Assembly (NCBI RefSeq): GCF_030518215.1
Contig: NZ_JAULRT010000059.1
Span: 1-64,000, forward strand
Direction: 5' to 3'
DNA: 64,000 bases
Source of the DNA: Gilvimarinus algae
GTDB lineage: Bacteria > Pseudomonadota > Gammaproteobacteria > Pseudomonadales > Cellvibrionaceae
Below, piece by piece: positions 52,601 to 63,403 of this stretch (position 1 is the stretch's first letter; each line of letters starts with the position of its first letter). The notes under the pieces are model-generated. The model saw nothing but the letters and a program-made list of their open reading frames with translations. It was not told the DNA's origin and did not search any database. A program made the position numbers and the translations under genes.

Positions 52601-54020
52601 AGCAATACAGTATTACGAAGTTCCCGAGATGCGCCGTATCCGCCGGATACATTTTATAGGCATCGGTGGTGCTGGCATGAGCGGCATTGCCGAAGTGCTG
52701 CTGAACCAAGGTTATGATATCTCTGGCTCAGACTTGAAAGCATCGACGGTGACCCAGCGCCTCGTCGACAAGGGCGCGACGGTATTTGTTGGCCATAGCG
52801 CCGAGAATATTGCCCAGGCCGATGTGGTGGTCAACTCCAGCGCTGTGGATGAAACCAACCCGGAGATGAAGGCCGCACGTGATGCCAGGGTGCCTGTGGT
52901 GCGCCGGGCCGAAATGCTAGCGGAACTGATGCGGTACCGCCACGGCATTGCTGTGGCGGGCACTCACGGCAAAACGACCACTACCAGTTTGTTGGCCTCT
53001 GTGTTAGCTGCCGCCGACAGGCATCCCACGTTTATTATTGGCGGACTGGTCAACAGTGCCGGCAGTAATGCCCAGCTTGGACAAAGTCGTTACTTGGTGG
53101 CCGAAGCTGATGAGAGTGATGCTTCGTTTTTGCATCTGCAGCCGATGGTGGCCATCGTGACCAACATTGACGCGGATCATATGGACACCTATGAGGGTGA
53201 TTTTTCTCGCCTGAAGCAAACCTTTGTTGAGTTCCTGCACAACTTACCCTTCTACGGTTTGGCTGTGGTGTGCGGAGACGATCCAGTGGTACAGGAGATT
53301 TTGCCCGAGGTGTCGCGCGCCGTGACGACATACGGATTTTCCGAGCACTGTGACCTGCGCGCTGAAAATATTCATCAGGAAAAGATGCACTCTGAGTTTG
53401 ATGTCGTGCACAACGACAGTGACTTGCGCTTGAGAGTGCGCATTAACATTCCCGGCCAGCACAATATTCTAAATGCCTTGGCTGTGATCGCCGTGGCGCG
53501 TGACGAAGGTGTAAGCGACGAGGCTATTGTCAAAGGTCTGGCAAGTTTTGCCGGAGTTGGGCGGCGCTTTCAGGTGTATGGCAACTATCCGGTAGCAGGC
53601 GGCGAGGCCATGTTGGTGGACGACTACGGGCACCACCCCAGAGAGGTGGCCGCAACCATCAAAGCGATACGCGATGGCTGGCCCGAGCGCCGGCTGGTGA
53701 TGGTATACCAGCCACATCGATACACTCGTACGCGCGATCTCTACGAAGATTTTGTCGATGTTTTATCGACAGTGGACGGGTTGGTGTTGCTTGAGGTCTA
53801 CAGCGCTGGCGAAGAGCCAATCCCGGGTGCGGATGGCCGGCATTTGTGCCGCAGCATTCGGGCGCGAGGGCAGGTTGAGCCTATTTTTGTCGAGGGTATC
53901 GACGGCGTACCTGCAGTGGTGCGGGACTTGGTTCGCGCCGGCGATATCGTGATTACTCAGGGTGCTGGTAATGTCGGCGCCCTGGCCGCTGAGCTGGCAA
54001 AGCGTCAATTGGTGGAATAA
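52593..54020 (+). CDS. murC: UDP-MurNAc:L-Ala ligase MurC
   Basis: First amino-acid addition in the Mur pathway. [26 protein letters not shown] loop [67 protein letters not shown] and [12 protein letters not shown]. 475 residues. Overlaps murG by 8 bases. Confidence 0.97.
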   Translation: MDKAIQYYEVPEMRRIRRIHFIGIGGAGMSGIAEVLLNQGYDISGSDLKASTVTQRLVDKGATVFVGHSAENIAQADVVVNSSAVDETNPEMKAARDARVPVVRRAEMLAELMRYRHGIAVAGTHGKTTTTSLLASVLAAADRHPTFIIGGLVNSAGSNAQLGQSRYLVAEADESDASFLHLQPMVAIVTNIDADHMDTYEGDFSRLKQTFVEFLHNLPFYGLAVVCGDDPVVQEILPEVSRAVTTYGFSEHCDLRAENIHQEKMHSEFDVVHNDSDLRLRVRINIPGQHNILNALAVIAVARDEGVSDEAIVKGLASFAGVGRRFQVYGNYPVAGGEAMLVDDYGHHPREVAATIKAIRDGWPERRLVMVYQPHRYTRTRDLYEDFVDVLSTVDGLVLLEVYSAGEEPIPGADGRHLCRSIRARGQVEPIFVEGIDGVPAVVRDLVRAGDIVITQGAGNVGALAAELAKRQLVE

Positions 54021-54040
54021 ATGAGCAAAGGTGGTTGCGG

Positions 54041-54967
54041 GTGAGTCAGGAAATGATTGCACAGTTTGGGCGCGTGGGCGTGCTTTATGGCGGGCAGTCG
54101 GCCGAGCGTGAAATCTCGCTGAAAAGCGGCGCCGCTGTTATGCGGGCGCTGGAAACACTCGGTATCGACTACGTCGGTATCGATATTGGGCGCGACAGTA
54201 TTGGCGAGCTGCAAAAGGCCGGGCTGGACCGGGCCTTTATCGCTCTGCATGGGCCTGGCGGCGAGGATGGCCGTATCCAAGCTGTGTTGGAGTATTTGTG
54301 CATACCTTTTACCGGTTGCGACGTGCAGTCGTCTGCCATTGCGATGGATAAGTTGCGCACTAAACAATTGTGGCGTGGCATTGGTGTGCAGACCCCGGAT
54401 TTTGAAGTCTTGACGCAAAACAGCGACTGGCCACGAGTGCTTGAGTCGTTGGGCGGCGAGGTTATGGTGAAGCCCGCGCATGAGGGCTCGAGTATCGGCA
54501 TGGCCAGAGTGGCTACGAGTGCGGAGCTCGAAAGTGCCTATCGTAACGCTGCGGGGTTTGACTCGCTGGTCATTGCGGAGCGGCTGATTCGTGGGGCTGA
54601 GTACACCGTGGCGATCCTGGACGATGAAGCGCTGCCGGCCATTCGTCTGGAAACCGATCATCGGTTTTACGACTTTGAGGCCAAATATGTTGCCGGGGAC
54701 ACTCGCTATATCTGTCCTTGCGGGCTCGAGCCGGAGCGCGAGCAAATTCTGCGGCATCGCGCGCTTGAGGCCTTTAGAGCAATAGGCTGTCGTGGCTGGG
54801 GGCGCGTCGATGTTATGGCCAATGAGGCGGGCGAGTTTTTTATGCTCGAGGTCAATACCGTGCCCGGAATGACCAGTCATTCACTGGTGCCTATGGCAGC
54901 CAAGGCCAGTGGTTTGAGTTTTGAATCTTTAGTCTTGGCCATTTTAACGGAGAGCTTGCGTCGGTAA
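54041..54967 (+). CDS. ddlB: D-alanine:D-alanine ligase DdlB
   Basis: Makes the D-Ala-D-Ala dipeptide used by MurF. ATP-grasp enzyme: VGVLYGGQSAEREISLKSG, ALHGPGGEDGRIQAVLE, VMVKPAHEGSSIGMARV, and RVDVMANEAGEFFMLEVNTVPGMTSHSLVPMAAKASG. The GTG at 54041 (AAAGG upstream) gives 308 residues; a TTG at 54035 is the alternative. It ends with a one-base overlap onto ftsQ. Confidence 0.96.
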   Translation: MSQEMIAQFGRVGVLYGGQSAEREISLKSGAAVMRALETLGIDYVGIDIGRDSIGELQKAGLDRAFIALHGPGGEDGRIQAVLEYLCIPFTGCDVQSSAIAMDKLRTKQLWRGIGVQTPDFEVLTQNSDWPRVLESLGGEVMVKPAHEGSSIGMARVATSAELESAYRNAAGFDSLVIAERLIRGAEYTVAILDDEALPAIRLETDHRFYDFEAKYVAGDTRYICPCGLEPEREQILRHRALEAFRAIGCRGWGRVDVMANEAGEFFMLEVNTVPGMTSHSLVPMAAKASGLSFESLVLAILTESLRR

Positions 54968-55785
54968 TGCAAAAGCGCAGCCGGGCAAAAGGGTATCGCC
55001 AGGCGACGCCGAGAGGCGCCGCAAGGCCCGCTCAGCGATTTCAGTCGCTGCAAAAGGTCGCGCGTGCACTCAAGCAGGTCACGCTCCTGGGTGTGCTCGG
55101 CGCGGCTGGCGTTGCGATGTATCACTACGGCGGCATGGCCCTTTCGACGGTGATGCGTCACCCGGTCGAGGAAGTCAAAGTCGAGGGAAGTTTTGTACAG
55201 CTGTCGAGAGAAGAGGCAACCGCGCTGATCAGCAGGGCCATTGACCGGGAATTTGTCGAGCTTGATCTCACTGAGCTGAAGCGAGACATCGAACGGCACC
55301 CCTGGGTTGAGCGGGCCGTGGTTGCGCGCTCTCTGCCCAGTGCGCTTACTGTGACATTGATTGAGCAGGTGCCCATTGCTCGATGGGGCGAGGTCGGTTT
55401 TTTGAATCAGCGTGGCGAGGTTATCCATACGTCGCAAGCGAAAACGCTGGAGCATTTGCCGCAACTGATGGGTCGTGAGTCTGAATCGACGAAGATTATG
55501 CAGCAATATCAGGATTTATCGCGGGTGTTGCGCTCGCGCAGTCTGTCCATTACTCGGCTGTGGGTCGATCACCTGGGTACCTGGAGAATCGCCCTGGAAG
55601 GCGGCGCTGAGCTGACCCTGGGGAAAGATGAGTTGCCGGAGAAAATACAACGTTTTCTGTGGGTGTACGACGAGCACTTAATTCAGAACTTTGAGGCGGT
55701 CGCCCGGGTGGATTTGCGCTACGCCAACGGCCTCGCTGTGGCTTGGTCGGATGAATACGAAGTGAGCATCGAGAAGACGAGCTAA
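54967..55785 (+). CDS. ftsQ: Cell division protein FtsQ
   Basis: A 272-residue bitopic protein: a basic cytoplasmic tail, one membrane helix (VTLLGVLGAAGVAMYHYGGMAL, about 38-60), then the POTRA domain (PVEEVKVEGSFVQLSREEATALISRAIDREFVELDLTELKRDIERHPWVERAVVARSLPSALTVTLIEQVPIARWG) and beta domain. It joins FtsL/FtsB in the divisome. Confidence 0.95.
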   Translation: MQKRSRAKGYRQATPRGAARPAQRFQSLQKVARALKQVTLLGVLGAAGVAMYHYGGMALSTVMRHPVEEVKVEGSFVQLSREEATALISRAIDREFVELDLTELKRDIERHPWVERAVVARSLPSALTVTLIEQVPIARWGEVGFLNQRGEVIHTSQAKTLEHLPQLMGRESESTKIMQQYQDLSRVLRSRSLSITRLWVDHLGTWRIALEGGAELTLGKDELPEKIQRFLWVYDEHLIQNFEAVARVDLRYANGLAVAWSDEYEVSIEKTS

Positions 55786-55830
55786 ATGAAATTAAACACT
55801 TTGCAGGTTTGGGGATAAGAGGTCCAATCA

Positions 55831-57066
55831 ATGGCGGGCTCTAATGACAACAAGATGATCGTAGGACTGGACATAGGCACCTCCAAGGTGGTGGCGATTG
55901 TCGGTGCCGTGAATCCGGAGGGAAATCTGGAAATTGTCGGTATCGGCTCTTGCCGCTCCAGCGGCCTAAAAAAAGGCGTGGTGGTGAATATCGAGTCTAC
56001 GGTGCACTCCATTCAGCGCGCGGTTGAAGAGGCGGAGCTGATGGCCGGCTGTCAAATACACTCCGTCTACGCGGGTATTGCCGGCAGCCACATCCGCAGC
56101 CTCAACTCGCACGGCATAGTGGCGATTAAAGATCGAGAGGTGTTCACTCAGGATGTCGAGCGGGTAATTGACGCGGCCCAGGCGGTAGCGATACCGGCGG
56201 ACCAGAAGATTCTGCACATACTGCCCCAGGAGTTTCTGATCGATGATCAGGAGGGAGTGAAGGAACCGCTGGGGATGAGTGGCGTTCGCCTTGAGGCCAA
56301 AGTGCATCTGGTGACCTGTGCGGTCAATGCGGCGCAGAACATCGAGAAATGTATCCGTCGCTGTGGGCTCGAGGTAGAGGACATTATTCTCGAGCAACTC
56401 GCTTCTAATTACTCGGTGTTGACCGATGATGAGCGCGAGCTGGGTGTGTGCATCGTGGATATCGGTGGCGGGACGACCGACATCGCTATTTTTACCGATG
56501 GGGCCATTCGGCACACAGGTGTAATTCCGATTGCCGGTGATCAGGTGACTAATGATATTGCTATGGCGCTGCGCACGCCGACGCAAAACGCCGAGGAAAT
56601 AAAAATTAAATACGCCTGTGCGCTGGCCAAGCTCACAGGCCCGGATGAAACCATTAAGGTGCCAAGTGTCGGTGATCGGGCTTCGCGTAATCTCTCACGT
56701 CAGGCATTGGCCGAGGTGGTTGAGCCGCGCTATGACGAGCTTTTCACGCTCGTGCAAGCTGAAATTCGACGCAGTGGTTACGAGGATATGTTGCCGGCCG
56801 GCATTGTTTTGACCGGCGGCACGGCAAAAATGGAAGGTGTAGTGGAATTGGCTGAAGAGATTTTCCACATGCCCGTCAGGCTAGGAGCGCCACAGAATAT
56901 TTCGGGGTTGTCTGACATTGTCAATAACCCGATTTACTCCACCGGTGTGGGGCTATTGCAATATGCCCTGAAACAACGTCAGGGCGATCATTACGCGACA
57001 CCGGCCAGCGATGGTGAGCCCGGGTGGCTCGCCAGGCTGAAAAAAATGTTTCAAGGTGAATTTTGA
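55831..57066 (+). CDS. ftsA: Cell division ATPase FtsA
   Basis: Actin-like protein that anchors FtsZ to the membrane. ATP-site elements VGLDIGTSKVVAIVG, VCIVDIGGGTTDIAIFTDG and GIVLTGGTAKMEGVVELAEE; the C-terminal amphipathic helix GWLARLKKMFQGEF is the membrane-targeting sequence. 411 residues. Confidence 0.97.
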   Translation: MAGSNDNKMIVGLDIGTSKVVAIVGAVNPEGNLEIVGIGSCRSSGLKKGVVVNIESTVHSIQRAVEEAELMAGCQIHSVYAGIAGSHIRSLNSHGIVAIKDREVFTQDVERVIDAAQAVAIPADQKILHILPQEFLIDDQEGVKEPLGMSGVRLEAKVHLVTCAVNAAQNIEKCIRRCGLEVEDIILEQLASNYSVLTDDERELGVCIVDIGGGTTDIAIFTDGAIRHTGVIPIAGDQVTNDIAMALRTPTQNAEEIKIKYACALAKLTGPDETIKVPSVGDRASRNLSRQALAEVVEPRYDELFTLVQAEIRRSGYEDMLPAGIVLTGGTAKMEGVVELAEEIFHMPVRLGAPQNISGLSDIVNNPIYSTGVGLLQYALKQRQGDHYATPASDGEPGWLARLKKMFQGEF

Positions 57067-57105
57067 TTGTTAACTTTTTGATTTACGGACGAGAGGGGAA
57101 ACGTC

Positions 57106-58263
57106 ATGTTTGAGCTAGTAGACAGCATGCCACAAAATGCAGTAATCAAAGTGATCGGTGTCGGCGGCGGCGGTGGCAACGCCGTTAAACACATGATCTC
57201 CAACAATGTAGAAGGCGTGGAATTCATTTGCGCCAACACAGATGCTCAGGCCTTGAAAGATGTTGATGCGAGGGTTGCTTTGCAGCTCGGTAACAGCATG
57301 ACCAAGGGCTTGGGTGCGGGTGCCAACCCTGAGGTGGGGCGCCATGCCGCCATGGAAGATCGCGAGCGCATAGCCGAGGTCCTCTCTGGGGCAGATATGG
57401 TCTTTATCGCTGCAGGTATGGGTGGCGGTACGGGAACTGGTGCCGCTCCGATTGTCGCGGAAGTCGCTCGGGACATGGACATTCTTACGGTTGCCGTTGT
57501 GACCAAGCCCTTTCCCTTTGAAGGGCGCAAGCGCATGCAGGTGGCCGATGCGGGTATCAAGGAGCTCCAGGAGCGCGTCGACTCCCTGATTACGATTCCC
57601 AACGAGAAGCTCTTGTCGGTATTGGGAAAAACCACCAGCCTGCTCGATGCCTTTAAAGCCGCCAACAGCGTGTTGCAGGGCGCTGTGCAGGGGATTGCCG
57701 ACCTGATTATCCGCCCGGGTATGATCAACGTCGACTTTGCCGATGTACGCACTGTGATGTCGGAGATGGGTATGGCGATGATGGGTACCGCTCATGCGCG
57801 CGGTGAAAATCGCGCTCGAGAGGCCGCCGAAGCGGCGATTCGCAGTCCGCTGCTTGAAGACGTCAATTTGCAGGGCGCTCGCGGCATTCTGGTTAACATC
57901 ACCGCCGGTATGGACCTGTCGCTGGGTGAGTACGGTGAAGTGGGTGAAACCATCGCCGAGTTCTCCTCCGACGATGCCACAATAGTGGTGGGAACCGTTA
58001 TCGACCCCGAGTTGTCGGATGAGCTGCGCGTCACCGTTGTTGCCACCGGCCTGGGGGCCGCCGAGCAAATGGCCAAGGCCCCGACCAAAGTGGTGGTAGA
58101 CAACACTCGCCGCTCTGATGGGCAGGTGGACTACGCGGCTCTGGATCGCCCCACCGTTATGCGTAACGGTTCGGGTGGTCAGGCAGCCGCTGCGGCACCC
58201 GCCGCAGACCGGGACATGGAGTATCTGGATATCCCGGCGTTTCTGCGCCGTCAGGCGGATTGA
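57106..58263 (+). CDS. ftsZ: Cell division GTPase FtsZ
   Basis: Tubulin-like Z-ring protein. KVIGVGGGGGNAV, the GTP tubulin loop GGGTGTG at residues 106-112, NVDFADVRTVM (catalytic-type Asp) and the conserved C-terminal peptide YLDIPAFLRRQ that binds FtsA/ZipA. 385 residues with an Ala-rich linker before the tail. Confidence 0.98.
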   Translation: MFELVDSMPQNAVIKVIGVGGGGGNAVKHMISNNVEGVEFICANTDAQALKDVDARVALQLGNSMTKGLGAGANPEVGRHAAMEDRERIAEVLSGADMVFIAAGMGGGTGTGAAPIVAEVARDMDILTVAVVTKPFPFEGRKRMQVADAGIKELQERVDSLITIPNEKLLSVLGKTTSLLDAFKAANSVLQGAVQGIADLIIRPGMINVDFADVRTVMSEMGMAMMGTAHARGENRAREAAEAAIRSPLLEDVNLQGARGILVNITAGMDLSLGEYGEVGETIAEFSSDDATIVVGTVIDPELSDELRVTVVATGLGAAEQMAKAPTKVVVDNTRRSDGQVDYAALDRPTVMRNGSGGQAAAAAPAADRDMEYLDIPAFLRRQAD

Positions 58264-58387
58264 TGCTGGCAGGTCCGGGTCACCCGCCGTGCGTGTCAGC
58301 GGTGGCGGGTCGGCCTGGCGCTGTTTTGGCTATTTGCACCAGAGTTGGGCGATAAACGCGCAATAACTGGTGGACTTCGCGTTTTTT

Positions 58388-58396
58388 TGCTATAGT
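58388..58396 (+). promoter_or_regulatory. Extended -10 promoter before lpxC
   Basis: TGC-TATAGT is an extended -10 in the 280-base gap between ftsZ and lpxC; no good -35 is seen. A separate lpxC promoter in this gap is usual in Pseudomonas-like clusters. Confidence 0.5.
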
Positions 58397-58543
58397 CCGC
58401 CGTTTTATACAGCCGTATTTCGGGCGATGTCGCTGTGCCGTGCGTTCGCTGGGCCCATGAGGCCGTAGTGCTGGCAAATGAGAAGTCACGCCTGCCCAAA
58501 AAGATGTTTGTCCAAACCATCGATAGTAGAGCCAAATTCAACA

Positions 58544-59455
58544 ATGATCAGACAGCGTACGCTTAAAAATGCCATTCGCGCCACCGGCGTCGGCCTGCAC
58601 ACCGGCCAAAAAGTCTATTTAACTCTTTTGCCAGCCGCCGTGGATACCGGCATTATTTTCCGTCGTGTGGATCTCGATCCTGTGGTGGAGATTGAGGCCA
58701 AGGCGGAAAATGTCGGTGACACCACCCTCTCAACCAGCTTGGTTAAGGATGACGTCAAGGTGTCGACTGTTGAGCATTTGCTCTCGGCGATGGCTGGCCT
58801 AGGTATTGATAACGCGATCGTTGAGGTCAGCGCGCCCGAAGTCCCCATTATGGACGGCAGCGCCGGGCCATTTGTGTTTTTGATCCAGTCCGCAGGCATT
58901 CAGGAGCAGGCTGCAGCGAAGAAGTTTATCCGTATCAAGCGACCAGTGACGGTCGAGGACGGTGATAAATCTGCCAGTTTTATTCCCTTTGACGGCTTTA
59001 AGGTGACCTTCTCAATCGAGTTTGATCACCCTGTGTTTCAAGGGCGCGCCCTTGAAACCTCAGTAGACTTCTCCAGCACCTCCTTTGTGAAAGAGGTCAG
59101 TCGTGCTCGGACCTTTGGTTTTATGCACGAAATCGAGTATTTGCGCTCCAAGGGGCTCGCAAAAGGTGGCAGCGTGGATAATGCCATTGTCGTGGATGAG
59201 TATCGGATTCTCAATGAAGACGGCCTGCGCTATGAGGATGAGTTTGTTAAGCACAAGGTATTAGACGCCATTGGCGACTTGTACTTGCTGGGCAACAGCC
59301 TGATTGGTGAATTTAAAGCGCATAAGTCAGGTCATGCGCTCAATAATAAGTCCCTGAGGCAGTTGATTGCCCAGCCGGACGCCTGGGAAGTGGTGACTTT
59401 CGACGACGAAACGGCTGCCCCTATCTCCTATATGAAGCCGCTACTGGCGGTTTAA
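58544..59455 (+). CDS. lpxC: UDP-3-O-acyl-GlcNAc deacetylase LpxC
   Basis: Zinc deacetylase, the committed step of lipid A synthesis. The ATG at 58544 gives the standard N-terminus [21 protein letters not shown] and 303 residues; the longer frame to 58478 is not homologous. Zinc ligands are His78 in VEHLLSAM, and His237 and Asp241 in [15 protein letters not shown]. It closes the dcw cluster and is followed by a terminator. Confidence 0.97.
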   Translation: MIRQRTLKNAIRATGVGLHTGQKVYLTLLPAAVDTGIIFRRVDLDPVVEIEAKAENVGDTTLSTSLVKDDVKVSTVEHLLSAMAGLGIDNAIVEVSAPEVPIMDGSAGPFVFLIQSAGIQEQAAAKKFIRIKRPVTVEDGDKSASFIPFDGFKVTFSIEFDHPVFQGRALETSVDFSSTSFVKEVSRARTFGFMHEIEYLRSKGLAKGGSVDNAIVVDEYRILNEDGLRYEDEFVKHKVLDAIGDLYLLGNSLIGEFKAHKSGHALNNKSLRQLIAQPDAWEVVTFDDETAAPISYMKPLLAV

Positions 59456-59468
59456 AACGATAAAATTC

Positions 59469-59500
59469 AGGCCTGCAGATTGTACTCTGCGGGCCTTTTT
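59469..59500 (+). terminator. Intrinsic terminator after lpxC
   Basis: Ten-base arms (59469-59478 and 59487-59496) with one G-T wobble, an 8-base loop and a T-tract. Confidence 0.8.
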
Positions 59501-59625
59501 ACTATAGTTGGCGGAATTTCCTGCGATTTAGTCGCTATAAAAATTGAGTCTGGTTATACATTCAGACCTTAAAAATGCTAGTTAGTTAGCACTTATTAAC
59601 GGGTGATTCAGCTAAAATTCGCGGT

Positions 59626-60558
59626 ATGAAGATCATTCTGGTCAGCAAGCGTCACGGTCACGCGCGCAGCATTACGCTGGGCGGCTGGACCCGTGCGGTC
59701 TTGTCAGTGTGCATTCTCGGTCTGCCGGCTGTTGCCGGTGTGCTCGGGTATCACCTACTGGTAGCTCAAGCGGGCCATGAGATGTTCACCGCCGAATCGC
59801 GTCGGGCTTGGGAAGTCGCCCTTGCCGAACAAAAAGAGCAGGTAACCGAGAGCCGTAAGCGTGCACGGGCCGAGGTGGCGGCGCTGACCCTCAAAGTGGC
59901 TGAACTGCAGGCCAGGCTGGTGCGCCTGGATGCTTTGGGCGAGCGCCTGACTACCATCGCCAAGCTCGATTCCGGTGAATTTGACTTCAGCCAAAGTCCG
60001 GCAGTGGGTGGCCCCGAAGGCGATGCCTTGGGAGAGGCCTATTCTCCCCCTGACTTTCTTACCGCTATCGATGAGCTCTCCCGCCAGATTGAAAATCGTG
60101 AGCAGCAGCTCGAAACCCTAGATACCCTGCTGGTCAATCGCCGACTAAAAGAAGACATCTTCGTGGCCGGCCGACCGGTAGAAAAAGGTTGGATGTCATC
60201 CCGCTTCGGCCGACGAACGGACCCTTTTACGGGTAAGGTTGCCTGGCACGGCGGTGTAGACTTCGCAGGCAAGGACGGCTCCAATATCATAGCCGTAGCA
60301 TCCGGGGTGGTAACTTGGTCGGGCGATCGCAGCGGCTACGGGCAGATGGTTGAAATCAGCCACGGTAATGGATTCAGCACTCGCTATGCCCACAACAAGG
60401 AAAACTCCGTCGATGTGGGCGATGTGGTAAAAAAAGGTCAGGTAATCGCCCTGATGGGCTCGACCGGCCGCTCGACGGGGCCGCACGTGCACTTCGAGGT
60501 GTACAAAAATGGCCGAGCGGTAGACCCCTCTTCGTACATTCATCGCACCCTGCGATAG
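59626..60558 (+). CDS. M23 family (LytM-type) peptidoglycan endopeptidase
   Basis: A 310-residue bitopic protein: a membrane helix near 24-47, a coiled coil (about 60-105 and 145-175), and a C-terminal LytM domain. Metal ligands are His208 and Asp212 in HGGVD and the catalytic pair in HVH (287-289), so the enzyme should be active, unlike degenerate EnvC/NlpD LytM domains. In Pseudomonas an equivalent gene also precedes secA. Likely a division or elongation hydrolase. Confidence 0.9.
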   Translation: MKIILVSKRHGHARSITLGGWTRAVLSVCILGLPAVAGVLGYHLLVAQAGHEMFTAESRRAWEVALAEQKEQVTESRKRARAEVAALTLKVAELQARLVRLDALGERLTTIAKLDSGEFDFSQSPAVGGPEGDALGEAYSPPDFLTAIDELSRQIENREQQLETLDTLLVNRRLKEDIFVAGRPVEKGWMSSRFGRRTDPFTGKVAWHGGVDFAGKDGSNIIAVASGVVTWSGDRSGYGQMVEISHGNGFSTRYAHNKENSVDVGDVVKKGQVIALMGSTGRSTGPHVHFEVYKNGRAVDPSSYIHRTLR

Positions 60559-60653
60559 TTCCTCTCCCTGACTTTCCGACTCTGTGAGTCTCCCGCAGCG
60601 TAGCTTGGCTTTGTTGCGGTTGCGTCTTTTGATGTTTTCTATGGATTAATACG

Positions 60654-63389
60654 ATGTTAGGCAAGATTACCAAACTGGTTCTGGGTTCAAAAAACGATCG
60701 CGTTCTCAAAAGGATGCGCAAAACAGTCGCGCGCATTAACGCTCTCGAGGAGCAGCTACAGGCGCTTCCCGACGAACAGCTAGCGGCAAAGACCGCTGAG
60801 TTTCGCGAGCGCTACCAGGGCGGAGAAACACTGGATGCTCTGCTGCCGGAGGCCTTTGCTACTGTGCGCGAGGCCAGCCGGCGTACTTTAGGCATGCGTC
60901 ATTTTGATGTTCAGTTGATCGGTGGTATGACCCTGCACGAAGGGTGTATTGCCGAAATGCGCACCGGTGAAGGTAAAACCCTGATGGCGACCCTGCCATG
61001 TTATCTGCGGGCAATCACCGGCCTGGGTGTTCATATCGTTACGGTCAACGATTACCTGGCCAGTCGTGATGCCGCCTGGATGCAGCCTCTATACGCCTTT
61101 CTCGGTATGACCGTAGGCGTCATTCAGTCAGGACAGGACCCTGCAAGTAAGCGCCAAGCCTACCAGGCCGATGTGACCTATGGCACCAACAATGAATACG
61201 GTTTTGACTACCTACGCGATAACATGGCCCTGTCGAAAGCAGACAAGGTGCAGCAGCCTCTGCATTTTGCCGTTGTCGATGAGGTTGACTCTATCTTAAT
61301 TGACGAGGCGCGCACGCCTTTGATCATTTCCGGACCGACGCAAAACAGCTCGGAAATGTATCAGCGCATGAACAAGCTGATCGGCAGTCTGTCCCGTCAG
61401 AATGAGGGCGAGGACGATGGCGACTACTATGTCGATGAAAAGAGTCGCCAGGTGGAATTGACCGAGCAGGGTCACCAGCATGTGGAAGAGTTGTTAATTC
61501 AGTCGGGCTTGTTGTCCGATGAAGACAGCCTCTACTCCGCGGTAAACTTGAGCCTACTGCACCATGTGAATTCAGCGCTGCGTGCTCACGCGCTTTTTCA
61601 TCGTGATGTCGAGTACATTGTGCAAAACAATGAGGTGGTGCTGATTGATGAGCATACCGGGCGCACCATGCCCGGGCGGCGCTTGTCAGAAGGCCTTCAT
61701 CAGGCGATTGAGGCCAAAGAGGGCGTTCGCATTCAAAGCGAAAGCCAAACCTTGGCATCGACCACCTTTCAGAACTACTTCCGGCTCTATCCAACCCTGT
61801 CCGGTATGACGGGTACGGCGGATACCGAAGCGTTTGAGTTTCGCGAGATCTACAGCCTGGATGTGGTGGTAATCCCTACCAATCGGCCGACGCAGCGCGA
61901 GGACAAAAACGATCTGGTATACCTTTCCATCGAAGAAAAATTTGATGCGATTGTCCGGGATGTTGAAGAGTACCGAAGCAATAATGCTCCAATATTGGTG
62001 GGTACGGCCTCTATTGAAACATCCGAGGAGATGTCCAAACGCCTGAAAAAGGCCAAGATTCCCCATCAGGTTCTTAACGCTAAGTACCACGAAAAAGAGG
62101 CCGAAATTATTGCACAAGCAGGCCGCCCCGGTGCGGTGACCATCGCCACCAATATGGCCGGTCGCGGTACGGACATTGTGCTGGGTGGTAATTGGGAGGC
62201 CGAAGTCGCGCAGTTGGAGAATGCGACTCCCGAGCAGGTTGAGAAAATCAAAGCAGACTGGAAGCTACGTCATGAAACCGTTTTGCAAGCCGGTGGCTTG
62301 CATATTATCGGTACCGAGCGACATGAATCCCGCCGAATTGATAATCAGCTGCGCGGTCGCGCCGGTCGCCAGGGGGATCCGGGTGTGACCCGTTTTTACC
62401 TCTCCCTGGAAGATAACCTGATGCGGATTTTCGCCTCAGACCGCGTGCGTAACTTTATGCAGGCGCTCGGCATGGACAAAGGCGAGGCCATTGAGCATCG
62501 CATGGTAAATAATGCAATCGAGAAAGCTCAGCGCAAAGTTGAAGGGCGCAATTTCGATATCCGCAAACAGTTGCTTGAATTTGATGATGTGGCCAACGAC
62601 CAGCGCCAGATCGTATATCATCAGCGCAATGAGTTACTTGAGGCGGAAGATATTTCTGAGACGATTACCAATGTGCGCGCGGATGTGGTGGATGATCTAG
62701 TCAGCGCTCATGTGCCGCCTCAGTCTATTGAAGAGCAGTGGGATATCACCGGCCTTGAAAAGCAAATCGAGGCAGATTTCGGGTTGAAGCTGCCTGTGCA
62801 GCAATGGCTCGATGAAGACGACAATCTGCACGAGGAGAGCTTGCGCGCGAAAATCCTGGCGGAAGTGCAGGGCGCCTATGACGCCAAGTGCGAGCGTATT
62901 GGCGGCTCTGTCGGTGATGCCAATGCCATGCGGGAAATCGAGCGGCAAATTATGCTGCAGGTTCTCGACAATGCCTGGAAAGAACAGTTGTCCAGCATGG
63001 ATCATCTACGCCAAGGGATTAACCTGCGTTCCTATGCCCAGCGCAATCCAAAGCAGGAGTACAAGCGCGAGGCCTTCTATTTGTTCCAGGAAATGCTGCA
63101 AACGGTAAAACGCGAATCGATCAACCTTTTGGCGCGCGTGGAGCCTGTGACCCGCGAGCAAATGGAAGAAATGGAGCGCCGTCGTCGTGAAGTTGAAGAA
63201 CGCTCGCGCCAGCAAATGCAGCTTCAGCACGAGCAGGCGTCTGCCATGGGCGAGCAGGCCCAAGCCCCAGAGCCGGGACAGCCAGGGGCCTCGCCCTACA
63301 CTCGAGATGGCCGCAAGGTCGGACGCAACGATCCGTGCCCCTGTGGCTCGGGTAAAAAGTTCAAGCAGTGTCACGGGACGTTAAGTTAA
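60654..63389 (+). CDS. secA: Preprotein translocase ATPase SecA
   Basis: Motor of the Sec pathway, 911 residues. Walker A TGEGKT from residue 104, [19 protein letters not shown] (Walker B), [32 protein letters not shown], and [21 protein letters not shown]. The C-terminal zinc-binding tail [14 protein letters not shown] has Cys895, Cys897, Cys906 and His907, which binds SecB and phospholipid. It lies between the M23 gene and argJ. Confidence 0.98.
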   Translation: MLGKITKLVLGSKNDRVLKRMRKTVARINALEEQLQALPDEQLAAKTAEFRERYQGGETLDALLPEAFATVREASRRTLGMRHFDVQLIGGMTLHEGCIAEMRTGEGKTLMATLPCYLRAITGLGVHIVTVNDYLASRDAAWMQPLYAFLGMTVGVIQSGQDPASKRQAYQADVTYGTNNEYGFDYLRDNMALSKADKVQQPLHFAVVDEVDSILIDEARTPLIISGPTQNSSEMYQRMNKLIGSLSRQNEGEDDGDYYVDEKSRQVELTEQGHQHVEELLIQSGLLSDEDSLYSAVNLSLLHHVNSALRAHALFHRDVEYIVQNNEVVLIDEHTGRTMPGRRLSEGLHQAIEAKEGVRIQSESQTLASTTFQNYFRLYPTLSGMTGTADTEAFEFREIYSLDVVVIPTNRPTQREDKNDLVYLSIEEKFDAIVRDVEEYRSNNAPILVGTASIETSEEMSKRLKKAKIPHQVLNAKYHEKEAEIIAQAGRPGAVTIATNMAGRGTDIVLGGNWEAEVAQLENATPEQVEKIKADWKLRHETVLQAGGLHIIGTERHESRRIDNQLRGRAGRQGDPGVTRFYLSLEDNLMRIFASDRVRNFMQALGMDKGEAIEHRMVNNAIEKAQRKVEGRNFDIRKQLLEFDDVANDQRQIVYHQRNELLEAEDISETITNVRADVVDDLVSAHVPPQSIEEQWDITGLEKQIEADFGLKLPVQQWLDEDDNLHEESLRAKILAEVQGAYDAKCERIGGSVGDANAMREIERQIMLQVLDNAWKEQLSSMDHLRQGINLRSYAQRNPKQEYKREAFYLFQEMLQTVKRESINLLARVEPVTREQMEEMERRRREVEERSRQQMQLQHEQASAMGEQAQAPEPGQPGASPYTRDGRKVGRNDPCPCGSGKKFKQCHGTLS

Positions 63390-63403
63390 CAGAGAGCACA
63401 AAC

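Noticed and set aside
54021-54044. Seven-codon ATG frame (MSKGGCG) between murC and ddlB
   Set aside because: Lies over the ddlB ribosome-binding site; too short to support as a leader peptide without other signs.
54005-54880. 291-residue minus-strand frame opposite ddlB
   Set aside because: Antisense to a clear ATP-grasp gene with no independent support.
57115-58068. 317-residue minus-strand frame opposite ftsZ
   Set aside because: Shadow of ftsZ produced by its codon pattern; no ribosome site or homology visible.
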